Source: Bacillota bacterium (GTDB lineage Bacteria; Bacillota; Clostridia; Oscillospirales; Acutalibacteraceae). From it: DNA of 64,000 nucleotides. Shown piece by piece: positions 52,003-60,808 of this stretch (within the stretch, counting starts at the first letter, position 1; each line of letters begins with the position of its first letter). A program made the position numbers and the translations under genes. The notes beneath the pieces were generated by a model that worked only from the letters and a program-made list of their open reading frames with translations, did not search any database and was not told where the DNA came from. The DNA lies in NCBI GenBank assembly GCA_023458755.1, contig JAEWYE010000051.1:1-64000 (forward strand), written 5' to 3'.

Positions 52003-52926
52003 TTATAACATGTTCTTTTTGTGCAGCACATAAGCGGCGATTCCCATGCAGGCAAGTGCGGAGCCAACAGGAAACCAGAAATTTGCAAACGGGATTCCGG
52101 AAACGTTCATGCCGTACATGCTGGAAATAACAGTCGGAATGGAAATAATCAAAGTAATAGAAGCCAGCACCTTCATGACCATGTTTAAGTTATTGGAAAT
52201 AACCGAAGCAAAAGCGTCCATGGTACCGGAAAGAATGTTAAGGTGAATATTGGACATTTCAATAGCCTGCTTAACCTCAATCAGTACGTCTTCCAGCAAG
52301 TCCTGATCTTCCTCATATAATTTAAGTGTGCGGCCGCGCATGATTTTTTCAAGTGTAATTTCATTTGCTTTAAGCGAAGATGAAAAATAGACCAAGGATT
52401 TTTGTATATCCAAAAGCTGTATCAGTTCGCTGTTTTTCATGGACTTACGCAGTTCTTTTTCCACGAAATTACTGATTTTATCAATCTGCTTTAAATACTG
52501 CAAATACCGTGTGGCAATGCGCAGCATAAGATACAGAACAAAACGTGTTTTCAAATTTGTCTGAACGCCTTTGACCATTCCCTGCGCAAACTCTTCTAAA
52601 ATGGGATTTTCACGAATGGAAACCGTTATCACGTTTTTCTCGGTTAAAATAATGCCAAGCGGCATGGTGGAATAAGTAAAGTTTTTGCCAGATCGTTCTA
52701 CGATAGGCATATCAACAATGACCAGCGTGTTGCCGTCTTCGTTGTCAATATGGGAGGATTCCTCCTCATCCATTGCGGCGCGAAAAAAATCCGGTTCAAT
52801 TCCGAAATTCGTAATCAGGCTGTTAATTTCATGATCCTCCGGCGAAATGCAGTTGATCCAACATCCCGGTTCACATGCCTGAATAGGAGAAATCAAACCG
52901 TCCATGGTTTTGTAATAGGATATCAT
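52003..52926 (-). CDS. corA: CorA-family magnesium transporter
   Basis: 307 residues from ATG 52926 (GGGAG 9 bases upstream; ATG 52935 abuts the RBS). A large cytoplasmic domain (about 1-240) with long helices (EEDQDLLEDVLIEVKQAIEM), then two C-terminal membrane helices with the pore signature YGMN in SSMYGMNVSGIPFANFW. CorA pentamers admit Mg2+, with Co2+ and Ni2+. The mRNA leader carries a 24-codon ORF and a hairpin upstream of corA (52948-53022). Confidence 0.92.
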   Translation of the reverse strand: MISYYKTMDGLISPIQACEPGCWINCISPEDHEINSLITNFGIEPDFFRAAMDEEESSHIDNEDGNTLVIVDMPIVERSGKNFTYSTMPLGIILTEKNVITVSIRENPILEEFAQGMVKGVQTNLKTRFVLYLMLRIATRYLQYLKQIDKISNFVEKELRKSMKNSELIQLLDIQKSLVYFSSSLKANEITLEKIMRGRTLKLYEEDQDLLEDVLIEVKQAIEMSNIHLNILSGTMDAFASVISNNLNMVMKVLASITLIISIPTVISSMYGMNVSGIPFANFWFPVGSALACMGIAAYVLHKKNML

Positions 52927-52947
52927 TACGCTCATCTCCCAACAATA

Positions 52948-53022
52948 TTAAGCGCAATGAAAAAACAGCATTGCGCTCCTGTGCAATCTACTTCGATAAT
53001 CTCCCAAAGGGTCAGGTTTCAC
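52948..53022 (-). CDS. 24-codon leader ORF upstream of corA
   Basis: GTG start at 53022-53020 with an exact AGGAGG 7 bases upstream, ending TAA at 52948. The peptide begins MKPDPLGDY and ends AMLFFHCA (24 residues). Its last nine codons overlap a 9-bp hairpin at 52951-52977, and the corA RBS begins 11 bases after its stop. The RBS is stronger than that of most genes in the window, so it is almost certainly translated. The geometry is that of a translated regulatory leader like corL/mgtL of enteric bacteria, but it shares no obvious sequence with them; Mg2+ control is inference. Confidence 0.72.
   Translation of the reverse strand: MKPDPLGDYRSRLHRSAMLFFHCA
52951..52977 (-). promoter_or_regulatory. 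Hairpin overlapping the corA leader ORF stop region
   Basis: On the minus strand AGCGCAATG, CTGTTTTTT, CATTGCGCT: perfect 9-bp stem. Translation of the leader ORF would open it; stalling or poor translation would let it form. It is not followed by a T-tract, so it is not a simple terminator. Confidence 0.6.
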
Positions 53023-53092
53023 AATGCCACCTCCTAATAGTATAGACCGTTTCAGACATTTTCAGTCTGCTGTATCTTTTATTCCATCAGTT

Positions 53093-53120
53093 ATTATAGC
53101 ACAAGAGCCGAAGATTGCAA
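53093..53120 (-). promoter_or_regulatory. Promoter of the corA leader transcript
   Basis: On the minus strand TTGCAA (53120-53115), 16-base spacer, TATAAT (53098-53093). The transcript would start near 53086 and carry about 160 bases of leader. A second TATACT at 53044-53039 lies almost on the leader ORF RBS and has no good -35. Confidence 0.65.
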
Positions 53121-53225
53121 GAGCATGCGCGGTATTTAAAGAAATATTTGTAGCAATCGAGCGGATATGGGTGCTTTTCGCGTGTTTTTGCCCGAATTTC
53201 GGCTTTTCTGGATTTATGCGCACAG

Positions 53226-53254
53226 AAAAAGGCGAACGCTTTCACGTCCGCCTT
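53226..53254 (-). terminator. Terminator of ftsZ
   Basis: On the minus strand AAGGCGGACG, 6-nt loop, CGTTCGCCTT with one mismatch, followed by TTTCTG. It closes the long dcw transcript. Confidence 0.75.
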
Positions 53255-53303
53255 ATGGTTGATGCTCGAGTTTCCGCTTGATTTTATTGAATCATTCGCT
53301 GGA

Positions 53304-54446
53304 TTATTTACGGTTAAAAATTGACATAATGTCAATAAAGGTATCGTCGTCATCCACACCGGTATTCTTGGTGTGATCTTCCGCTGCAGGAGAAGCAGAA
53401 GGTGACTGCGAAACGGTGGCTTTATGGGGATCCTGCGGCTTGCCGGATACGGCAGACGGTGAAGCGGAAGTGTTGACCGGCAAACCGTCATGTGTCGCAA
53501 AGCCGGTTGCGATGACCGTAACACTCATTTCGTCGTCCATATTCTCATCAAACGCGGCACCCCAAATAATATTGGCATCTTCATGTGCCTGCTTGGAAAT
53601 CATCTCAGAAGCTGTTTCAATTTCATCCAAACCGATATCCGGAGAAGAAGTAATATTGATAATAACGCCCTTTGCGCCGTTGATAGAGGTTTCAAGCAGT
53701 GGGCTGGAAATTGCCATGTTGGCGGCCTGTTCCGCTTTGTCCTTGCCGGAAGCATGTCCAACGCCCATATGTGCATAGCCGGCATCCTTCATAACAGCGG
53801 TCACGTCCGCAAAGTCGAGGTTGACAAGACCGGGCAGTTTAATCAGGTCGGAAATACTCTGTACGCCCTGGCGCAGAACGTCATCCGCTACCGTAAACGC
53901 ATTAATTAAGGTAATACGCTGTTCACTGACAAGCTTTAAACGTTCATTTGGGATGACAACGAGAGAATCCACGTGCTCACGCAGCGCGGCTATGCCTCCC
54001 TCTGCCTGTTCCATGCGGCGTCTGCCTTCAAAGGAAAACGGCTTGGTCACAATACCGATGGTCAGAATGCCCATATCTCGCGCCACTTCCGCCACAATCG
54101 GTGCGGCGCCGGTGCCTGTGCCGCCGCCCATACCGGCAGTGATAAACACCATATCGCTTCCGCGCAAAGCTGCCGCAATCGCTTCACGGCTTTCGTCAGC
54201 AGCCTTCTGCCCCATTTCCGGTTTGGAACCTGCACCCTTTCCGTGCGTAATCTTTTCACCGATTTGTATTTTCTGAGTGGCTTTTGAACGATAAAGTGCC
54301 TGCTTGTCCGTATTCACGGAAATAAACTCAACGCCCTTTACCCCCATAGTAACCATACGGTCAATCGCATTTCCGCCGCCGCCGCCAACTCCGATTACTT
54401 TTATCTGCACAATGTTATCAAAGTCGTTATCAATCTCGAAAGGCAT
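53304..54446 (-). CDS. ftsZ: Cell division protein FtsZ
   Basis: 380 residues from ATG 54446 (AGGGGG 9 bases upstream; ATG 54455 abuts the RBS). GTPase tubulin signature GGGTGTGAAPIVAEVARDMG, N-terminal GVGGGGGNAIDRM, T7 loop NLDFADVTAVM. The C-terminal half after about 320 is a low-complexity linker ending in DDDTFIDIMSIFNRK, the conserved peptide that binds FtsA/SepF. Assembles the Z-ring. Last gene of the dcw cluster; no ftsA precedes it. Confidence 0.97.
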   Translation of the reverse strand: MPFEIDNDFDNIVQIKVIGVGGGGGNAIDRMVTMGVKGVEFISVNTDKQALYRSKATQKIQIGEKITHGKGAGSKPEMGQKAADESREAIAAALRGSDMVFITAGMGGGTGTGAAPIVAEVARDMGILTIGIVTKPFSFEGRRRMEQAEGGIAALREHVDSLVVIPNERLKLVSEQRITLINAFTVADDVLRQGVQSISDLIKLPGLVNLDFADVTAVMKDAGYAHMGVGHASGKDKAEQAANMAISSPLLETSINGAKGVIINITSSPDIGLDEIETASEMISKQAHEDANIIWGAAFDENMDDEMSVTVIATGFATHDGLPVNTSASPSAVSGKPQDPHKATVSQSPSASPAAEDHTKNTGVDDDDTFIDIMSIFNRK

Positions 54447-54668
54447 GTGCTGCATCCCCCTTGTTTTTTATCTTATTTTAACTTTACTATATTATTTAAT
54501 CAAAAATAACTATAATAATAATTTATCACTTTTGCGAAACAATTTCAATTAGTTTTTGTCTATTAATCCAACATTCTTCACTTTGGTGCATTTGTACCGA
54601 ATTCTTTTCTTATATTTTTATCAATCTGTCATGTTCTTTTCCGCTAAACCGCAAAGGTTTGTCATTTT

Positions 54669-55730
54669 TTATTGTTTCACGCCGGATGACGCAGCGGAAG
54701 AAACAGATTTTTTACTGGTTACAGAGCTTGAAGCTGCTGTTCCACCTGCAGATACCGCAGTGGAAGCCACCGTACTGCTCGCTCTGGATGAAGAAGATGT
54801 TGTCCTACTGCTTGTACCGGATGATGAGGAAGACCCCACACTGCCGGCTCCGGACGAAGAAGCGCTGCTGGATATCGTTTCATCCGGATCAAAATAAACT
54901 TTATTGTCTTGCTCGGCAACGGAAAGGTTCAGTATACCCTTTTCGTTGTCCGCGATTTTTTTCGAATCAAAAATACTCTTTGCAAAACGGATTTTATAAT
55001 CAATACCGGAAGCCAGTCCCAAATTCATTGTGATTCGCTTATCATATTCCACTAAAATGCGGTAGGTATTGCTGATGTCGATTTTTGTTATCTTGTCCAG
55101 CTTATTTTTTTCAAGCACCGACACCAGTTCTTCATAAATCGCTTTTGTCGCTTCATTCTTACAGACAATTTTCCCTCCAAGCGGTGCGGAGGAAAGCTCC
55201 AGACCAATCACCGCCGGGCAGTTATTCGGCAGTGTATTCACCTGCTCCAGCACCTTACCTTCGGAACTGACCAGTACATACCCGCCGTTATAAGCAACCG
55301 CGCCGGATATTTCAGCGCTATGCACCGTTATGGATATTTTCGCGGGCAGTACGCGCGACACGGTGACAGTGCCGATATACGGCAGCTTTTTCTCAACTGC
55401 CGCGCCTGCCTGCGAAGTATTGGTCAAAAACAGATTTGTTCCTTTTTCAATTCCGCTGGCATTTATGATTTCCTGTGCCGAGTAGCGGGTAGAACCCGAT
55501 ACTTCAATGGTATCAATTTTAAACAGAACCGTAAGCGAAAGAGCAACCGCCGCCGCAATTACCATGAGAAACACAAAGGCATAAAACATCATTAGCCTTC
55601 GGCGCCTTTTTTTTGCCCTGTCCCTGGCACCGGACATTTGCCGTCGGGGCGGTTGTTCCGGATGAGCCTGCGTGAGCGTGCGCTCCGCGGGTTCTCTTGT
55701 ACTGCCTCTGTTGTGTGTTTGTGTCGTCAT
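54669..55730 (-). CDS. ftsQ: Cell division protein FtsQ/DivIB with Ser-rich C-terminal tail
   Basis: 353 residues from ATG 55730 (GGAGG 5 bases upstream). Basic cytoplasmic N-terminus (RDRAKKRRRRLMMFYAF), one membrane helix (about 44-66), a POTRA domain starting FKIDTIEVSGSTRYSAQEII, and the FtsQ beta domain (about 140-280). The last 70 residues are almost pure Ser/Ala/Gly/Thr. DivIB organises the septal peptidoglycan machinery. It lies between murA and ftsZ, as in many Clostridia, but the low-complexity outer tail is not usual for the family. Confidence 0.88.
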   Translation of the reverse strand: MTTQTHNRGSTREPAERTLTQAHPEQPPRRQMSGARDRAKKRRRRLMMFYAFVFLMVIAAAVALSLTVLFKIDTIEVSGSTRYSAQEIINASGIEKGTNLFLTNTSQAGAAVEKKLPYIGTVTVSRVLPAKISITVHSAEISGAVAYNGGYVLVSSEGKVLEQVNTLPNNCPAVIGLELSSAPLGGKIVCKNEATKAIYEELVSVLEKNKLDKITKIDISNTYRILVEYDKRITMNLGLASGIDYKIRFAKSIFDSKKIADNEKGILNLSVAEQDNKVYFDPDETISSSASSSGAGSVGSSSSSGTSSRTTSSSSRASSTVASTAVSAGGTAASSSVTSKKSVSSAASSGVKQ

Positions 55731-55781
55731 TTTAACCTCCGGTTGCAAGTTCCTTTTTCTATGTGAACATGCTGCAGCATT

Positions 55782-57035
55782 TTAAACTCTTTTAACAACA
55801 GCGCCGATTGACAGCAAACTGTTTTCTATGGTTTCATATCCGCGGTCAAGATGCTTCAGCCCGCTTATCTGCGTGATTCCCTCTGCGGCAAGGCCTGCCA
55901 CTACAAGTGCCGCCGCGCCGCGCAGATCAGCCGCCTCTACCGGTGCTCCGGAAAGCCGCCGCACCCCTTCAACCACCGCCACACGGCCCTCCACTTTAAT
56001 ATTGGCGCCGAGCCGTAAAAGTTCCCCGACATGTTTAAAGCGGCTTTCAAAAATGTTCTCAACAAACACGCTTGTGCCGTTTGCAAGGGTGGTCATCGCC
56101 ATTACCGGTGCCTGCGCATCCGTCGGAAAGCCGGGATACGGCATAGTACGAATACTCTTGATACGGTTCAGGCGCTTGGGAGCCGCAATTTCAAGCTGGC
56201 TTTCTGCCAGTTTCAACTGACAGCCGGACTCCTCAAACGCGGGGAAAACCGGTTCCAAATGCTGCGGATTTATATTGCTGATCAATAGCGTACTACCGGT
56301 TGCGGCTGCCATTGTCATAAAGGTGGTTGCCGCGATTCGGTCCGGAATCACATTGTGTTCACAGCCCGAAAGTTTGTTTACCCCTTCGATCACAATAGTG
56401 CTTTGCCCCGCACCCGAAATTTTCGCCCCGCATTCATTCAAAAAATTTGCCAAATCACAAATTTCCGGTTCGCACGCGGCATTGGTAATCACAGTGGTTC
56501 CTTTTGCGCAGGAAGCCGCAATCATGACATTTTCGGTTGCGCCCACGCTCGGGAAAGAAAACCCGATATTTGCCCCGTTCAGGCGGCCATTGGTTTTGCA
56601 GTCAAGGCAGCCGTGGTCTTCCGCAATGACAACTCCCATTTTTCGAAGCGCCGAAAGGTGCAGGTCAATGGGGCGCGGCCCAATTTCACAGCCTCCCGGA
56701 AACGAAAGCTTTGCGAAACCGGTGCGCGTGACGATTGCGCCTAAGAACACAATGGAAGAGCGCATTTCGCGCATTAAGTAATCAGGGATATCGCTGTTGC
56801 AGATATTGGATGAATCAATCAAAAGGTCGCTGCCGGAACGCGATGTTTTGCAGCCGAGATATTCCAAAATGTCCACCGCTGTATCCACATCCGACAGAAC
56901 CGGACAGTTATGTAACACACAATCTGTGCTACAGAGCATGGCAGCCGCAAGCAAGGGCAGTGTGCTGTTTTTGGCTCCGTGAATAAATACTTCTCCCTGC
57001 AGTTTGCTTGGGCCCTCTATAATAAGCTTTGCCAA
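55782..57035 (-). CDS. murA: UDP-N-acetylglucosamine 1-carboxyvinyltransferase MurA
   Basis: 417 residues from the TTG at 57035, which gives MAKLIIEGPSKLQGEVFIHG with AAAGGG 9 bases upstream; the GTG at 57053 is an alternative. The catalytic Cys lies in LSFPGGCEIGPRPIDLHLSA; FHGAKNS-like IHGAKNSTLPLLAAAML and GAKIS/GVKRLSG-type repeats of the two-domain inside-out barrel are clear. It adds enolpyruvate from PEP to UDP-GlcNAc, the first committed step of peptidoglycan synthesis. Sits between murG and ftsQ. Confidence 0.96.
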   Translation of the reverse strand: MAKLIIEGPSKLQGEVFIHGAKNSTLPLLAAAMLCSTDCVLHNCPVLSDVDTAVDILEYLGCKTSRSGSDLLIDSSNICNSDIPDYLMREMRSSIVFLGAIVTRTGFAKLSFPGGCEIGPRPIDLHLSALRKMGVVIAEDHGCLDCKTNGRLNGANIGFSFPSVGATENVMIAASCAKGTTVITNAACEPEICDLANFLNECGAKISGAGQSTIVIEGVNKLSGCEHNVIPDRIAATTFMTMAAATGSTLLISNINPQHLEPVFPAFEESGCQLKLAESQLEIAAPKRLNRIKSIRTMPYPGFPTDAQAPVMAMTTLANGTSVFVENIFESRFKHVGELLRLGANIKVEGRVAVVEGVRRLSGAPVEAADLRGAAALVVAGLAAEGITQISGLKHLDRGYETIENSLLSIGAVVKRV

Positions 57036-57144
57036 CGTCAAACACCCTTTCACACATAATAAAAAGCATGGTTGCTTTCTATACTATGCGAAAATAGGCA
57101 GCATGTGCGTCAGGCAGCGCAATAAGAGATAAAAGAATAATAAA

Positions 57145-58272
57145 TTAAATTTTTCGGTATTCCTTCAAGACTTCTTTTATTTGCTTATAAATGCGCTCAT
57201 TGGCATCCACAATGGCCATTTTACGAGCGTTTTTACCATACTCCGCTGCACCCGGTGTTGCAAAGATTTGTTCCACCGCTTGGCAGAGTGCCTCGCCGGT
57301 CAGGTCTTTTTCCTCCAGTATTTTGGCGGCATTGCGGTTAACCAGCGCCATTGCGTTGTGATATTGGTGGTTTTCCGCCACGTTTGGCGAAGGAATTAGA
57401 ATGGACGCTTTGCCCTGCACCTGCAGCTCACTCAGCGTGATGGCGCCTGCACGGCAGATTACCAAATCGGCCGCCGCCAGACATTCCGGCATATTGTTGA
57501 TATATTCTTTTAGAGTAACATTGGAGTACTTGCTCAAATCCAGACCTTTTTCCTTCAAAAGCTCCGGCAGCCATTTTCCATACTGTCCGTAGCCGTGAAT
57601 GTGCTGATATTTTCCGCTTTTCTCACTGCTTACCAGTAAATCGGCTACCGCCTCGTTTATGGTGCGTGCACCGAGACTTCCGCCGAAAGACAGAATAAGC
57701 GGACGGGAATCCAGTCCCAGAGAGCGCCGGGATTGTTCTCGGTCTGCACGGATAACCTCCTGCCGCACCGGATTGCCGGTAAGCACACAGCGCGCGTTCG
57801 GATCCAAATGATTTTTTGCGTCGGCAACAGCCAGCAGAACACGGTCCGCACGTTTTGCAAGCATTTTATTCGTAACACCGGGATACGCATTCTGTTCATG
57901 GATCACGGCGGGAATTTTCATTTTGATTGCTTCACGTATGACCGGGCCGCTCACATAGCCGCCTGTTCCCACGCAGATGTCCGGCTGAAACGCCTTAATA
58001 ATTTTGCGTGCCTCTATGCTGGATGAAAAAAGATGAGCCGCGGTTTTTACATTCCGTTTCATATTTCCCCAATTCAGTTTACGCTGAAAGCCGGAAATCG
58101 TAATGCTTTTAAAGTCAAACCCGGCGTTTGGAACCAAACGCTCCTCCATGCCGTCTTTCGCGCCGACATAAAGAATTTGCGTTTCGGGTTCCAGCTCCCG
58201 GATATATCCGGCAATTGCAAGTGCGGGATTGATGTGTCCGGCCGTACCGCCGCCCGCAAATAAGATTCTCAT
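57145..58272 (-). CDS. murG: UDP-N-acetylglucosamine--lipid I transferase MurG
   Basis: 375 residues from ATG 58272 (GGAGG 6 bases upstream). GT28 family: MRILFAGGGTAGHINPALAI with the G-loop, VIHEQNAYPGVTNKMLAKRA, CVLTGNPVRQEVI, and VICRAGAITLSELQVQGKAS followed by PSPNVAENHQYHNAMALV. Transfers GlcNAc to lipid I to form lipid II at the inner membrane face. Directly follows ftsW in the cluster. Confidence 0.97.
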   Translation of the reverse strand: MRILFAGGGTAGHINPALAIAGYIRELEPETQILYVGAKDGMEERLVPNAGFDFKSITISGFQRKLNWGNMKRNVKTAAHLFSSSIEARKIIKAFQPDICVGTGGYVSGPVIREAIKMKIPAVIHEQNAYPGVTNKMLAKRADRVLLAVADAKNHLDPNARCVLTGNPVRQEVIRADREQSRRSLGLDSRPLILSFGGSLGARTINEAVADLLVSSEKSGKYQHIHGYGQYGKWLPELLKEKGLDLSKYSNVTLKEYINNMPECLAAADLVICRAGAITLSELQVQGKASILIPSPNVAENHQYHNAMALVNRNAAKILEEKDLTGEALCQAVEQIFATPGAAEYGKNARKMAIVDANERIYKQIKEVLKEYRKI

Positions 58273-58308
58273 AAAAAGCCTCCAATATATGTATGCAGAC
58301 ATCGTCTG

Positions 58309-59562
58309 CTAAGTTTTCTCAATCGCCGACGTTCGTGAAATGGAAAGCACAATTCCCATTTGCGCCAGCAGAACCACCAGCGACGAGCCGCCGTAGCTGA
58401 AAAACGGCAGACCGATGCCGGTGTTTGGGATGGTATTGGTAACAACGGCGATATTGAGCACAACCTGCAGACCAATCTGCATAGACAAGCCAATACCGAA
58501 CAGCATGCCAAATTTATCTTTCGCCTTTAAAGAAATGGTTATTCCGCGCCACACAAGAAGGGCAAACAGAATAATGATAATTAAAGCACCGATAAAGCCA
58601 AGCTCTTCGCACACGATCGCAAAAATAAAATCATTCTGCGGTTCGGGCAGGTACATGTATTTTTGACGTGACTGTCCAAGTCCAAGGCCCAGCAGACCGC
58701 CGGAACCGATTGCGTAAAGCGACTGCCTTGTCTGCCAGGTATCTGCCATTAGGTTCGGATTGGTGGTAAACGGGTCGAGCCACGCGACCAGACGGTCGTT
58801 TGCATAGGTGAAATCCTTCGTAAAGATAACCAAATAGGCTACCGCCGCGCCCACCGCGGCAAACGCAATACCGAACCAGCGCAGCTGCACGCCGCCAATA
58901 AACAGCATGGTGCCTGCAAGCAGTATCATAATGACAGTTGCGGAAATGTGTGGTTCCAGTACCAGCAGCCCGGCATCCGCTCCCAAAATAAGCAAATATG
59001 GCAAGACACCGTACCGGAATGTACCCATACGGTTGAAATTAATGGAAATCAAATGGGCAAAAATCAGGATTAGAGCAAATTTTGCAATTTCGGACGGCTG
59101 AAAATTAAAAGAACCGATATAAATCCAGCGGTGCACCTGTTGGTGCGCGGGCAATGCCAAAACCGCCACGAGAAGCAAATAAGAAACCAGCAAAAGAGGA
59201 ACGGCAAACTTGTGAAAATGGTGATAGTCAAAATAGGAAATTGCAATCATAACTGCCACACCGAGTACGGCGAAAAGGGCTTGTTTTTTGATAAAATAAT
59301 AGCTGTCGCCCTGTAAATAATACGCATTGGCATAGCTTGCCGAAAACATCATGACAAGCCCGATGACAAGCAGAATGAGTACCAAAAACAGGAACGGCAT
59401 ATCCAAACCGGAACGCACGGAGAAAACGCGGAACCTTTTTTGTACTCTGCGTGCAAAGGATTGGTTCGGCTGCTGATTTTCCGCCGCTTTTTGCTGGACG
59501 GCACCGCCATAAGGAGGCCGATTCAGGCGAGTGTTCCCACCCGCACTGCTGCTGTTATTCAC
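58309..59562 (-). CDS. ftsW: SEDS-family peptidoglycan polymerase FtsW/SpoVE
   Basis: 417 residues, ten membrane helices. SEDS signatures: FSASYANAYYLQGDSYYFIK, RWIYIGSFNFQPSEIAKFAL, GLGLGQSRQKYMYLPEPQND with FAIVCEELGFIGALIIII, and TGIGLPFFSYGGSSLVVLLA. The enzyme polymerises lipid II with a cognate class B PBP; in the same cluster this is the SpoVD-type gene. Whether it is the vegetative FtsW or sporulation SpoVE cannot be told. A basic 60-residue N-terminal extension with Gln/Asn precedes the fold. GTG start after GGGGG. Confidence 0.93.
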   Translation of the reverse strand: MNNSSSAGGNTRLNRPPYGGAVQQKAAENQQPNQSFARRVQKRFRVFSVRSGLDMPFLFLVLILLVIGLVMMFSASYANAYYLQGDSYYFIKKQALFAVLGVAVMIAISYFDYHHFHKFAVPLLLVSYLLLVAVLALPAHQQVHRWIYIGSFNFQPSEIAKFALILIFAHLISINFNRMGTFRYGVLPYLLILGADAGLLVLEPHISATVIMILLAGTMLFIGGVQLRWFGIAFAAVGAAVAYLVIFTKDFTYANDRLVAWLDPFTTNPNLMADTWQTRQSLYAIGSGGLLGLGLGQSRQKYMYLPEPQNDFIFAIVCEELGFIGALIIIILFALLVWRGITISLKAKDKFGMLFGIGLSMQIGLQVVLNIAVVTNTIPNTGIGLPFFSYGGSSLVVLLAQMGIVLSISRTSAIEKT

Positions 59563-59676
59563 CAAAACACCCCCTAAATGTCATTCCAGCCGAAAAAACT
59601 GCGGCATGAATAAATTGATTAAATCACAATTTGTGTGCGAAGTATGTCAACATCTGCCGACAATCGCTTATAAAAA

Positions 59677-60702
59677 TCAAATTCCATAGATAACAAGCAG
59701 AACGGATGCCACGCCTGTTACGATGGTAATCAAACTGAACACAAAGCAAATTTTCACTTCGCTCCAACCGCACATCTCAAAATGATGGTGGATCGGAGCC
59801 ATTTTAAAGATACGTTTTCCGTGAGTTGCTTTAAAATAAAGCACCTGAAGCACATCGGACAGAATCTCCATAACATATACAAGCCCTGCCAGCAAGATTA
59901 AAATCGGCAGATTGAGCCCGAAGCCCAGCATGCAGACCATGCCGCCTAAAAACAGCGAGCCGGTATCGCCCATGAATACTTTTGCCGGATTAAAGTTCCA
60001 AATCAGGAATCCCATGCAGCCTCCCGCCAAAGAAATGGCGGCAATGCTAAGACCGAAGCTTCCCATCAGCCCCGCGATGAGCATAAAAAACACACCGACA
60101 AAAAACGTTACGGATGAATTCAGTCCGTCAACACCATCGGTTAAATTTACGGCGTTTACCATTCCGACTATGCCGAGCAGTGCAATCATCCAATAAGCGA
60201 TACCGAGGTTGATCGTACCGACAAACGGAATCAGCGTTGCGGCGGTTGAGGTCCCGCCTGCCAGATAAACGGAAAGCAGATAGGCCGCCGCCACTAAAAA
60301 CTGCAAAAAGAGTTTTTGTCTTGCGGTTAAACCCAGATTGCGTTTTCTTACCGCCTTGATATAATCGTCAAAAAATCCGATTGCACCAAACGCTACGGCC
60401 ATGGCAAGCCCGCCGAAAATTTTTACCTTCATCAGCAGAGTTTCACCCATTTGCAGCGAATTGCTGCCGGATGTGACATAGTAAAGAGGCACACATATTA
60501 GTATGGCAACAACTATGCCAATTATAAACAGTATTCCGCCCATAATTGGGGTTCCCTGCTTTTTTTTATGCCACTGCGGTCCTTCTTCCCGGATTGTCTG
60601 GCCAAAATTCAGCTTGTGCAGATAAGGAATGAACCAAATGCCAAGCAAAGCTGTAATCGAAAAAGAAAGCACAGCCGCAACCAAAGTCCAAATACCACTC
60701 AT
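59677..60702 (-). CDS. mraY: Phospho-N-acetylmuramoyl-pentapeptide transferase MraY
   Basis: 341 residues from ATG 60702 (AAGGTGG 8 bases upstream), ten membrane helices. Family motifs: GPQWHKKKQGTPIMGGILFI, MVNAVNLTDGVDGLNSSVTF, WNFNPAKVFMGDTGSLFLGG, and KMAPIHHHFEMCGWSEVKIC with the His cluster. Couples UDP-MurNAc-pentapeptide to undecaprenyl phosphate, making lipid I. Follows the Mur-ligase-like gene. Confidence 0.97.
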   Translation of the reverse strand: MSGIWTLVAAVLSFSITALLGIWFIPYLHKLNFGQTIREEGPQWHKKKQGTPIMGGILFIIGIVVAILICVPLYYVTSGSNSLQMGETLLMKVKIFGGLAMAVAFGAIGFFDDYIKAVRKRNLGLTARQKLFLQFLVAAAYLLSVYLAGGTSTAATLIPFVGTINLGIAYWMIALLGIVGMVNAVNLTDGVDGLNSSVTFFVGVFFMLIAGLMGSFGLSIAAISLAGGCMGFLIWNFNPAKVFMGDTGSLFLGGMVCMLGFGLNLPILILLAGLVYVMEILSDVLQVLYFKATHGKRIFKMAPIHHHFEMCGWSEVKICFVFSLITIVTGVASVLLVIYGI

Positions 60703-60808
60703 GAAAATTTCCACCTTTTTGAATATGTTCTATACTTTGCTTGCCATAACCCTTTTCAAGGATTATGAAAGCATTATTAATTTTATTATATTATAGTTTT
60801 CCATGTTT

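Noticed and set aside
54556..54897. Plus-strand ORF over the end of ftsQ
   Set aside because: Its acidic/Ala repeats mirror the Ser-rich tail of FtsQ; no RBS or promoter.
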